From a virus, in IMG/VR virus record IMGVR_UViG_3300007541_000224, positions 1 through 23,287 of that record: DNA of 23,287 nucleotides. One strand, written 5' to 3'. Positions 17,028 through 23,287 of the stretch are shown here, one piece after another. The position numbers were made by a program, and so were the translations under genes. Position 1 is the first letter of the stretch. Each line of letters opens with the position of its first letter. The notes beneath the pieces were generated by a model. It saw only the letters and a list, made by a program, of their open reading frames with translations, ran no database searches and had not been told where the DNA came from.

Positions 17028-18571
17028 CTTGGAATTTCTCTTATATCTAAGTGAATAGCATCGTCGTATACGACAACACCTTTAAATCCGTGCTTTAAAG
17101 CAGCTTCGGTGAAAGCATCAACATCAGTCATATCTTTCTTAATATCTATAACGAAACCACTCAAATGACTATTATCAGGATCGTACTCTTTCTTATCATT
17201 CCAGTCTTTGCTATACCAGCCTTCAATAATTGTATATTTGCCGCCGAGCTCATCATATATTCTTTTCAAATATACTTTTACATCTAAATCAATTCGGCTG
17301 TAACCGTAGATACCTACACCTTCTTTCTCGTCTTTCCACTCGCCCTCGACCTTGAGCCAGTCAACCTTTCCGGACCATACCTTACCACATGTAGGTAAAG
17401 AACCGTACTCAGCTATAGTTATAGGTTCTATAGTTACAGGTTCTTCACCAGTTGGAGTGATTCGCTCTCCGCCGTCCCCGCGCCATAAAGCTCTTAACTT
17501 ATTTATCGATTCTTTGCGGCGTTCTTCTGATAAACGTATTGCTCCATTTCTAATTGCTGTAGAAGTGTTCATGTTCGAAATATTCTTAAGACGATTTACT
17601 ATTCGTTGGTGTCTCTGTGTATATTCGTCTAGTGGTCTCTTAATGTCTTTTAGCAGAGCTTCGATGTTCGTAGCAAGAGCGCAGAATCTATATACTAAGA
17701 ATTGAATCTGTGCGAGAGTAGGACTTTCGAACATACTAACAGCATAATCAATTAAACCACGAATTTTTTGTTTGATCGTTTTCTTATTCTCGTCAGTAAA
17801 GAAAGCACAAAGTTGTTCTTTAGTTGTTAAAATCGCTTTAGCGCTAGCGACACCTCCTACTGTAAACTCAGCCATTACGTTTTCTATGTTAAAGTTATTA
17901 ATTGCGTCGACAACGTCTTGAATGACCTGATCTACTACATCTTCTAGTTTTCTTTTTATTTCGTCGATCAGTTTTTCCTTTATTTCTCCTTCAGCAACCT
18001 CTCCGAATCCATCGAAGTTTCTGACTTTATCGATAAAAGCAGCAGCATCAGTAATGATGCCGTCTACAACACCGATCAGATCATAGAAAGCGTCGATTTG
18101 CTGGAAAATATTTTCCATTGTCGCACAAAAGCCACCCATGATGCTCTTAGAGAACGAGTCTTTGTAGTAGTTGTTAAGTTGTCTAGTGAGCTTAATAAAA
18201 TCTATTTGATCAAGAATATCAGTAGGCGTATAGTTAGCGACTCGCATAAAGTCAGCAGCTTCAAGATTTGTGATGTTTCCTCTATCCCATCTTCCTTTAA
18301 GCTCTGGATAGTCTTGTAGAGAATTAGCAACTCTATCTTTAAAATCGTTGTTTATGTAAGCTACTGAATCATAAAATGTATTGCCGTATCTGTTAACCGC
18401 GACGCTGATTGGATTGTTATCAGCTTCTGCTATAATGTTAGCGGCAAGCTCGTTTGCAAACACGTCAATCTGATTAAAAGTGAACGCGCCTCTCGCATCA
18501 ACTGTTGGTCCAGTGGCAGCGGCTAATTTATTTAAAGTCGTTTGATCTGTATAATCTACACATCTAGTCAT
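17024..18571 (-). CDS. Baseplate-associated protein with C-terminal M15-type zinc peptidase domain
   Basis: This 515-residue protein has two parts. Residues 1-365 are mostly helical and charged, with long helices at about 150-225 and 250-365; I do not recognise them and they are probably structural. Residues about 390-515 look like an M15 (D-Ala-D-Ala / L-Ala-D-Glu) peptidase. SHLSGFVID (468-476) fits the S-x-H-x2-G-x3-D style zinc site, with His469 and Asp476. DDAIHLDI (503-510) gives Asp504 as general base and His507 as the third zinc ligand, the D-x-x-H form found in T5 endolysin. The gene follows the lysozyme-less gp5 by two bases and overlaps gp25. It therefore probably supplies the wall-cutting activity of the tail tip. 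There is no signal peptide. The domain call rests on motifs, not overall similarity. Confidence 0.72.
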   Translation of the reverse strand: MTRCVDYTDQTTLNKLAAATGPTVDARGAFTFNQIDVFANELAANIIAEADNNPISVAVNRYGNTFYDSVAYINNDFKDRVANSLQDYPELKGRWDRGNITNLEAADFMRVANYTPTDILDQIDFIKLTRQLNNYYKDSFSKSIMGGFCATMENIFQQIDAFYDLIGVVDGIITDAAAFIDKVRNFDGFGEVAEGEIKEKLIDEIKRKLEDVVDQVIQDVVDAINNFNIENVMAEFTVGGVASAKAILTTKEQLCAFFTDENKKTIKQKIRGLIDYAVSMFESPTLAQIQFLVYRFCALATNIEALLKDIKRPLDEYTQRHQRIVNRLKNISNMNTSTAIRNGAIRLSEERRKESINKLRALWRGDGGERITPTGEEPVTIEPITIAEYGSLPTCGKVWSGKVDWLKVEGEWKDEKEGVGIYGYSRIDLDVKVYLKRIYDELGGKYTIIEGWYSKDWNDKKEYDPDNSHLSGFVIDIKKDMTDVDAFTEAALKHGFKGVVVYDDAIHLDIREIPR

Positions 18572-18573
18572 GA

Positions 18574-20505
18574 TTAACCTCCGACCGGAGTAATTTCACC
18601 AGTGACAGGATCAATTACGTAGTTTGATTCGTCAAAAACAGTCTCTACTACTTCAGGTTCTGGTATGTCTACAGGAGGAATTACGATCTCGCCATTCTCA
18701 CCAAATTGGAAATTAGTGTCATTCGCTTCGTTGATAATGTCGAGAATAGTGTTCTCTCCAGTAATCTTACTAAGACTATCGAAGAATCTCTTATCTCGTG
18801 CTGTATCACCAAGAGGTGCTGAGTAACCAGCATTGCTGCCAAAAAGATTATAGTCATTTGCGAGAAGACTGTAAGAAGGACTTACCGGCTCCGGAGCTTG
18901 TACGCGCTTGATACCATAACCACCAGTTCCAAGAGGATTAGGAATACCGAGAGCAGCGAAAGGACTCGTTAACACTCCAGTGAAGAAGTCTACGATATTG
19001 CCGTTCGGTGAAGGATATGCCCAACCAGAGAACGAAGAACCAGGAACCGGAGGCGGAATAAGCAAGCTTTGTGCAGGTGGTATCTTCAATGGTATCGTCG
19101 GAATCGCAATGACCGGAGGAGGCACAACTGCAGGTGTACTTCCGATAGGGCCTGTATAACTTGCAGCTCTAAGACGCACATGATTTGATATTCCGAAAGT
19201 AGCTACAGCCGCGCTCATTGCTGTAGCTTGTAGTGTCGTAGCATTAACATTCGTTCCTGTTACTACACCGCCATTGATGATATCTGCATTCCAGAATCCG
19301 TTAAAGCTTCCGTATGTCGGAAGACCTGCAAATCCTGCCATATTAATAGTAGTAGCCGTTAAATGGAATCCTGGAGTACTTAGTGAAGCACCATTTAGAG
19401 GATTCGGTGGTATCAAACCATGAGCTGACATAATAATGTTGCTCGCCTGCATATGAATATCCATGACCGTCGTGAACTTGATGCTCTTGTTACTGTAAAC
19501 ATCGAAGTTCATTAGAGCTGTATTCTTAATGTTCGCTGAAACGAAATTCAATTGCTTCTCAGCTTCGAATTGAATCTCAGACTTACCAAATAGTGTTAGT
19601 GTGTCAGAGTTCGCTTCGATTTTAACATTCGCTGCTCGAGTTTGTAAGCTCGTTCCTGCAATCTGGAATAAGTTCTGACCAACATTTACTTCATGGTTAC
19701 CATGAACTAAGAGTTTATAGTCGCCCATAATCTCTTCGGTCTTATTACCTTTCACATACACATGGGCATTACCGTTGATTGTTACAACGCTGTGCCCCGA
19801 AGACTCATGCTTAGTTCCAATATTATTTTCATAACGATCACCCATTGCTTTTTCAGTTGTGGTGCCTTTAGAGTCTATCTGTATGAATGCTCCTGACACG
19901 TGGTGTATCATTATTCGTTCATTACCAGGAGTGTCGTCGAGCTCTATAGTATGTCTTGCTGTTTCAATAACTCTGTTGTAAGGATATTGTGCTGCGTATG
20001 CTGAAGCTGGTTGTGACCAAGTTTTATCAGAGTTCGCTATCTTTTGAGGCGGTATGACGTTTGAGCTAACAGCTTCATGATATGTTTCTTGAATCCTTTC
20101 GCCTCTTCCTACTTTAGATCTTTGATGTTCACCAACATCTTCAGGTCTAAACCCTTTTGCTAACAGATCACCATTTTTTACTGGAATGACTCCCCAGCCG
20201 TCCTTACCTGGCTCATGGTCTTCAAGATATTGTGTAGGAATCATTCCTAGTACTAGAGGATGCTGAGCTTCCTCTCCGTCTAAGAACACGCCGAAAACGA
20301 AAGAGTTGAGTGGAGGAACCGGATCATCTGCGGTGTAAGCACCACTCACGCAAATGGCCCAAGGAAGTTCCCAAGGCTTAATTTCTGCGTTTGATCCGTG
20401 CACGCCGAACGCGCGAACTCGAACTCGACCTTGAAAAGATTTGTCGTCGTTATCTTCAACGACACCAACAAAGAACATTGGATTTGTAATTCCTACTCCT
20501 CTCAT
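18574..20505 (-). CDS. 5: Baseplate hub / spike protein gp5-like, lacking the lysozyme domain
   Basis: At 643 residues, this is the central spike. Residues about 9-95 form the gp5 OB-fold (NPMFFVGVVED, then GRVRVRAFGVHG, then PLVLGMIPTQY). HTIELDDTPGNERIMIHH (185-202) with SGAFIQID is the gp5/VgrG hallmark. It is followed by a beta-helix with short Val-Gly repeats (about 210-290). T4 gp5 has a lysozyme domain between OB-fold and helix; none is visible here, as in cyanophage gp5. The C-terminal third contains a proline-rich stretch (about 458-495, several PPP/PPV runs) and an acidic tail (IPEPEVVETVFDE). The start is joined to the gp27-like stop as TAATG, with a GAGG ribosome site upstream, so hub partners are translationally coupled. 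The next gene encodes the M15 domain. Confidence 0.9.
   Translation of the reverse strand: MRGVGITNPMFFVGVVEDNDDKSFQGRVRVRAFGVHGSNAEIKPWELPWAICVSGAYTADDPVPPLNSFVFGVFLDGEEAQHPLVLGMIPTQYLEDHEPGKDGWGVIPVKNGDLLAKGFRPEDVGEHQRSKVGRGERIQETYHEAVSSNVIPPQKIANSDKTWSQPASAYAAQYPYNRVIETARHTIELDDTPGNERIMIHHVSGAFIQIDSKGTTTEKAMGDRYENNIGTKHESSGHSVVTINGNAHVYVKGNKTEEIMGDYKLLVHGNHEVNVGQNLFQIAGTSLQTRAANVKIEANSDTLTLFGKSEIQFEAEKQLNFVSANIKNTALMNFDVYSNKSIKFTTVMDIHMQASNIIMSAHGLIPPNPLNGASLSTPGFHLTATTINMAGFAGLPTYGSFNGFWNADIINGGVVTGTNVNATTLQATAMSAAVATFGISNHVRLRAASYTGPIGSTPAVVPPPVIAIPTIPLKIPPAQSLLIPPPVPGSSFSGWAYPSPNGNIVDFFTGVLTSPFAALGIPNPLGTGGYGIKRVQAPEPVSPSYSLLANDYNLFGSNAGYSAPLGDTARDKRFFDSLSKITGENTILDIINEANDTNFQFGENGEIVIPPVDIPEPEVVETVFDESNYVIDPVTGEITPVGG
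18577..18582 (-). promoter_or_regulatory. Strong ribosome binding site for the M15 gene
   Basis: The minus strand reads GGAGGT, ending five bases before the ATG. It is built from the last two glycine codons of gp5 (GGA GGT TAA). It is the best Shine-Dalgarno match I noticed in the cluster and fixes the start of the 515-residue protein. Confidence 0.7.
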
Positions 20506-21914
20506 TATCCAGACCTCACTTCAGAATTTTGTCTATTATCAGAACCAGCATCACTCCAGTCATATTTAAATAGTTGTAAATGTGTAGCCATAATATCGCT
20601 ATCACATGAGTTGACTATGTGAGTTATTAGATATCTTCCGCTCAGTTGATCGTTTAATAATACTTGGTTGGTGCTCTGGTTTAATTCTCTAATTCTTATA
20701 AAGACAACATCACCTGGACTTAAATCTAATCTTCCAGAAGTCATTGCAGTAACTGAAGTCGATTGCAAGTGATTGTTATACATTACTCTCGATGCAACTA
20801 GATCTCTAAAATTCTTTTCTCCACCGAATGCTTTAGCGTCATAAGTATCTCTGTAATCTCTCACTATTAGGTATTGTGGCGCATTGGTTTCGTTATATGT
20901 AGCATCGACAAAATCTTTCGTGTGTACGTCAGCAGACCAACTAGACTCTTTTCCAGTACTATCTTTAAACATACCAGCATCATAAGAATAGTTATATTTT
21001 TTTGCTGTATGATTTAACAAGTCAATTTCTACGAATGAAGTTCTATAAGCACCTCTTGCGAGATCTCTAGCCGAATCAACTCTAGTGGTATTAGTAAATG
21101 ATTCTAAAGATCGAACCTGTTCAGTCACATTTAAAGGATCTAAATCTACCTGCGCCGAATAGTTCAATATATTTTTATTGGAAATACCATTTAAAGTAGC
21201 GCGCTCAAACATCCACTCGTCACTTACGAAATAAAACCCGTCCCAAGTTTCGAAAAATCTAAAAGACGAAGACTTTGATTGTGTGTTTGAAAAGGCTCGC
21301 TTAACACACATACCCATCGCTTCTGAAGCAGAATATTTCGGTATAGTGAAAGTTGTTGTAGCTTCTGTTTTCTGCAAAACAAATTTTCTTTCTTGTTCAC
21401 CTTCAATGTTGTAAATGCTAGTATTTTCTGGCAACTTTACATTATCTGTTTTTGACGTAGTGTAAGCTCTAAGTTTAGCGATGTACTCTTGAAATATCTC
21501 TTTAACTATTGTTGAAACGCTCTTGTTTGTATAAGCTCTAATTATTGACTTAGTGAATCCGTTCCAACTCGGTTTAGAAATCCAACGAAGTGTGTAAGTG
21601 ACACCTTTAGTATCTGGTGCTGGATTAATGTCGTCGATCCTATAGATCACAGCTTTAATTTTACGAACAGTTTGAAGGTCATAACACTTAATTTCAAGAT
21701 CTAGTGTTTCTTCACCTCTTAGAGGAAGTCTCTCCATGAAACTCTGATTGTCTAGCACAGTGATACTACCAGTCAAAGATACTTTTGAAATACCATGTTC
21801 GATATCGAAGGCGCCGATAATAGGAGATATGTCTTCGCCTGCAGTGCTTTCCTTTCCATAAGGAGAAATAACTGCTTTAACTATTTCACATTTTCCTGGA
21901 CTAAATTCTGACAT
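20505..21914 (-). CDS. Baseplate hub protein, gp27-like
   Basis: This 469-residue protein occupies the hub position immediately before gp5. T4 gp27 (391 residues) forms the trimeric ring on which gp5 sits. The N-terminus (IIGAFDIEHGISKVSLTGSI, then LPLRGEETLDLEIKCYD) has the beta-barrel style of hub domain 1 of gp27/VgrG-like proteins. A DLSPGDVVFIRIREL segment near 402-416 and GRYLITHIVN near 428-437 resemble the last barrel of such hubs. The middle (about 180-230, SASEAMGMCVKRAFS, FETWDGFYFVSDEW) fits the tube-contacting domain. Similarity to T4 gp27 itself is not obvious by eye, so the call rests on domain style and synteny with gp5. The ribosome site (AAGG) is modest. Confidence 0.65.
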   Translation of the reverse strand: MSEFSPGKCEIVKAVISPYGKESTAGEDISPIIGAFDIEHGISKVSLTGSITVLDNQSFMERLPLRGEETLDLEIKCYDLQTVRKIKAVIYRIDDINPAPDTKGVTYTLRWISKPSWNGFTKSIIRAYTNKSVSTIVKEIFQEYIAKLRAYTTSKTDNVKLPENTSIYNIEGEQERKFVLQKTEATTTFTIPKYSASEAMGMCVKRAFSNTQSKSSSFRFFETWDGFYFVSDEWMFERATLNGISNKNILNYSAQVDLDPLNVTEQVRSLESFTNTTRVDSARDLARGAYRTSFVEIDLLNHTAKKYNYSYDAGMFKDSTGKESSWSADVHTKDFVDATYNETNAPQYLIVRDYRDTYDAKAFGGEKNFRDLVASRVMYNNHLQSTSVTAMTSGRLDLSPGDVVFIRIRELNQSTNQVLLNDQLSGRYLITHIVNSCDSDIMATHLQLFKYDWSDAGSDNRQNSEVRSG

Positions 21915-21919
21915 GAGCC

Positions 21920-22177
21920 TTATTCTGTGCTAACTGAACGAGAGAATTCACGAGTGATTTGTTCTAAGTATGCTTTATCGAACAAATAGATCTCTTTTTT
22001 GTTTTCGTTCAACGTATTTTCATAATCATAAATTCTATACGGTTCCCACTCTTCAGGAATGATGCGCTTGATGATGATCTTTCGACCAGTCTCTGTTCTT
22101 AGAATGACGCGGTCTTCTCGACGAAGATAAATCGTTCTAAAAGATTCTGGTGCTAATATAATTTCTTCTACGGCCAT
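21920..22177 (-). CDS. Small conserved-position baseplate protein, unknown function
   Basis: This 85-residue protein is not recognised. It is charged and beta-prone in the first half (EIILAPESFRTIYLRREDRV, then TETGRKIIIKRIIPEEWEP), and the C-terminal 30 residues look helical (KAYLEQITREFSRS). It has no Cys and no membrane segment. It starts three bases after the gp53 stop and ends five bases before the gp27-like start, so it is embedded in the hub/wedge operon. A small adaptor between tail tube, hub and wedge is conceivable but not shown by sequence. Confidence 0.75.
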   Translation of the reverse strand: MAVEEIILAPESFRTIYLRREDRVILRTETGRKIIIKRIIPEEWEPYRIYDYENTLNENKKEIYLFDKAYLEQITREFSRSVSTE

Positions 22178-22180
22178 TTA

Positions 22181-22555
22181 TTATACTCTCTTTACATAAT
22201 ACAGGATGTTGTCATCATTGTTAGGATCTTGAATCCAGTCGATAACATCTTCACCGACTTCACCTGAGATCTCTGTATACTTATCTACGAGGTAAGCGTT
22301 AAAAGTTTTCGGATCCATAGGCCACTCATAATAAGGATCAATAATGTTGTTCGCCATGTATACTAGCCAAATGTAATCAACTGAACCATAATACCATCTT
22401 GCGACGTCTTCTGCGCGCTCACCTTCTTTAACTGTATAAGGATAGTAAACGTAAGGGTTGTTAGCTACAGCTTTAATGAAAGCAGATCTTCGAGTAATAT
22501 CGCGAACACGGCGTCCTTGATATTCTATGATTGGAAAGTTTTCAAAGTATTTCAT
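22181..22555 (-). CDS. 53: Baseplate wedge subunit gp53
   Basis: This 124-residue protein matches gp53: MKYFENFPIIEYQGRRVRDI, then YYPYTVKEGERAEDVARWYY (38-57), then DYIWLVYMANNIIDPYYEWP (59-78). The central segment (about 38-70) is LysM-like, as noted for this family. T4 gp53 is 196 residues; shorter forms are usual in marine T4-like phages. In T4 it clamps gp25 and gp6 and locks wedges together around the hub. The ribosome site is AGGGGAAAA directly before the ATG, and the gene lies 25 bases after the tube-cap gene. Confidence 0.93.
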   Translation of the reverse strand: MKYFENFPIIEYQGRRVRDITRRSAFIKAVANNPYVYYPYTVKEGERAEDVARWYYGSVDYIWLVYMANNIIDPYYEWPMDPKTFNAYLVDKYTEISGEVGEDVIDWIQDPNNDDNILYYVKRV

Positions 22556-22580
22556 TTTTTTCCCCTACACACGACATTAA

Positions 22581-23287
22581 TTATTGACTAGAACTAGAAT
22601 TTTTATTCTCACTAGACTTTGTCTGTGAATCTGTGTAATCTTCAGCAGTTTGAATGCTGAGCTCTTTAAATGTTATTGAAAGAGTTACAGAAGCTGGAAC
22701 ACCGCCTTTGATAATACTTACCTGAGGACCGCCTCCAGAATAATCTACTGTTACGTCAGATATCATGGCTCTCTTAAATCTTAAGAAGTGTTCTTCTTGA
22801 ACACCGAGTAGACTCAATTCTACTACTGAAGGATAACCTAAGAACGCGCGCTCTAATCCTTCGATGCCGGCGACTCCGCTAACTGAAGGTAACATTTTTC
22901 TCTTTAGAAATCTAACGATTTCTGTAATCTTTTCTGTGTCTGATTTATTAGCAGGAAAGAGTTCCCACTCAAACGAATACTCTCTTAGATTAACACCTTC
23001 AAAAGCCAGTGTTTGCTGAGGATTAACAACCTTTCCGAAAACGGTGCCGGCAGTTTTTGCGAGATCTCCACTGATATATTTCTGTGCCAAGTATGCAGCA
23101 ATCGATTTTGCATCATTTATTTCCAAGGCCTTGAGCGCTTCTTCTGCCGATGTTAAGAATCCTTTCTCACCAATGCTCTTCCCCAAATTATAAGCACCAT
23201 CTAAAGCTTGATTTGCTATTCCTGCCATTGCGTCCATCACACCTGACATCGATGATTTATCTTTCAATATTCCAGCAGCTCCTGAAG
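22581..23287 (-). CDS. Baseplate tail-tube cap protein (gp48/gp54-like), C-terminal part
   Basis: The frame is open through the right edge, so the 5' end is missing. About 234 codons are visible; T4 gp48 and gp54 have 364 and 320 residues. A TTG at 23267 is in frame but the reading continues upstream (SGAAGILKDK), so it is not a believable start. The core VNPQQTLAFEGVNLREYSFE (about 81-100 counted from that TTG), then EKITEIVRFLKRKMLPS, is characteristic of gp48/gp54-like proteins, which cap the hub and start tail-tube polymerisation. The C-terminus carries a tube-like strand (GGVPASVTLSITFKELSI) and ends in a Ser/Asn-rich tail (SSENKNSSSSQ). I favour gp48 because marine T4-like phages usually place it before gp53, but gp54 cannot be excluded. 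Confidence 0.75.
   Translation of the reverse strand, partial: SGAAGILKDKSSMSGVMDAMAGIANQALDGAYNLGKSIGEKGFLTSAEEALKALEINDAKSIAAYLAQKYISGDLAKTAGTVFGKVVNPQQTLAFEGVNLREYSFEWELFPANKSDTEKITEIVRFLKRKMLPSVSGVAGIEGLERAFLGYPSVVELSLLGVQEEHFLRFKRAMISDVTVDYSGGGPQVSIIKGGVPASVTLSITFKELSIQTAEDYTDSQTKSSENKNSSSSQ

Noticed and set aside
18574-20505. A lysozyme domain hidden in gp5
   Set aside because: Between the OB-fold and the beta-helix there is only a linker of about 80 residues, without the glycosidase Glu/Asp/Thr pattern or the needed length of about 160 residues.
23250-23287. TTG at 23267 as start of the tube-cap gene
   Set aside because: The frame stays open to the window edge with a plausible Gly/Ala continuation, and the visible part is shorter than gp48 or gp54. 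The gene is more likely truncated by the window.
1-23287. tRNA genes, CRISPR arrays, integrase or attachment sites
   Set aside because: None is visible; the window is fully occupied by minus-strand structural genes.

Overview
The window is a stretch of the tail and baseplate module of a T4-like contractile-tailed phage. Every gene I can support lies on the minus strand, so transcription runs from position 23287 towards 1. The genes are almost end to end: gaps are 50 bases or less, and several are ATGA or TAATG overlaps. I see no bacterial genes, tRNA, IS element, CRISPR array or integrase. The base composition is moderately AT-rich. The style of the fibre proteins (short conserved N-terminal starts, a DUF4815-type giant protein, an S74 chaperone) and a gp5 that lacks a lysozyme domain resemble the marine cyanophage/pelagiphage branch of T4-like viruses more than T4 itself. 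The host cannot be named from this sequence.

Layout in transcription order. 23287-20505 holds the hub-proximal genes: a 5'-truncated gp48/gp54-like tube cap, gp53 (wedge), an unrecognised 85-residue protein and a gp27-like hub protein. 20505-17024 holds a lysozyme-less gp5-like spike and a 515-residue protein ending in an M15-type zinc peptidase domain. 17027-12195 holds gp25, gp6 and a long gp7-position wedge protein carrying one dockerin-like calcium loop. 12160-8723 holds two accessory proteins where T4 has genes 7 and 8 next to each other. One is a fibre-like protein with a cupredoxin (blue-copper) domain between Gly6 linkers. The other is an I9-prodomain plus subtilase-fold protein whose catalytic triad looks altered. 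8672-7047 is gp8. 7030-1 is the fibre region: a giant 1809-residue structural protein, a 60-residue coiled-coil protein, a 382-residue fibre with an S74 self-cleaving chaperone, and the start of another fibre/structural protein that runs off the left edge.

Together the genes build the hub (gp27, gp5, M15 protein), the wedges (gp53, gp25, gp6, gp7-like, gp8), the cap on which the tail tube starts, and the fibres that attach to the baseplate. A TATAAATA element typical of T4-type late promoters precedes the leftmost gene, and AATAAATA variants sit before several others. This suggests late, sigma-gp55-type expression with internal re-initiation.

The most interesting content is enzymatic or metal-binding folds built into a baseplate: a cupredoxin with all four type-1 copper ligands, a probable pseudo-subtilase, a separate M15 peptidase in place of the gp5 lysozyme, and a dockerin loop in a wedge protein.
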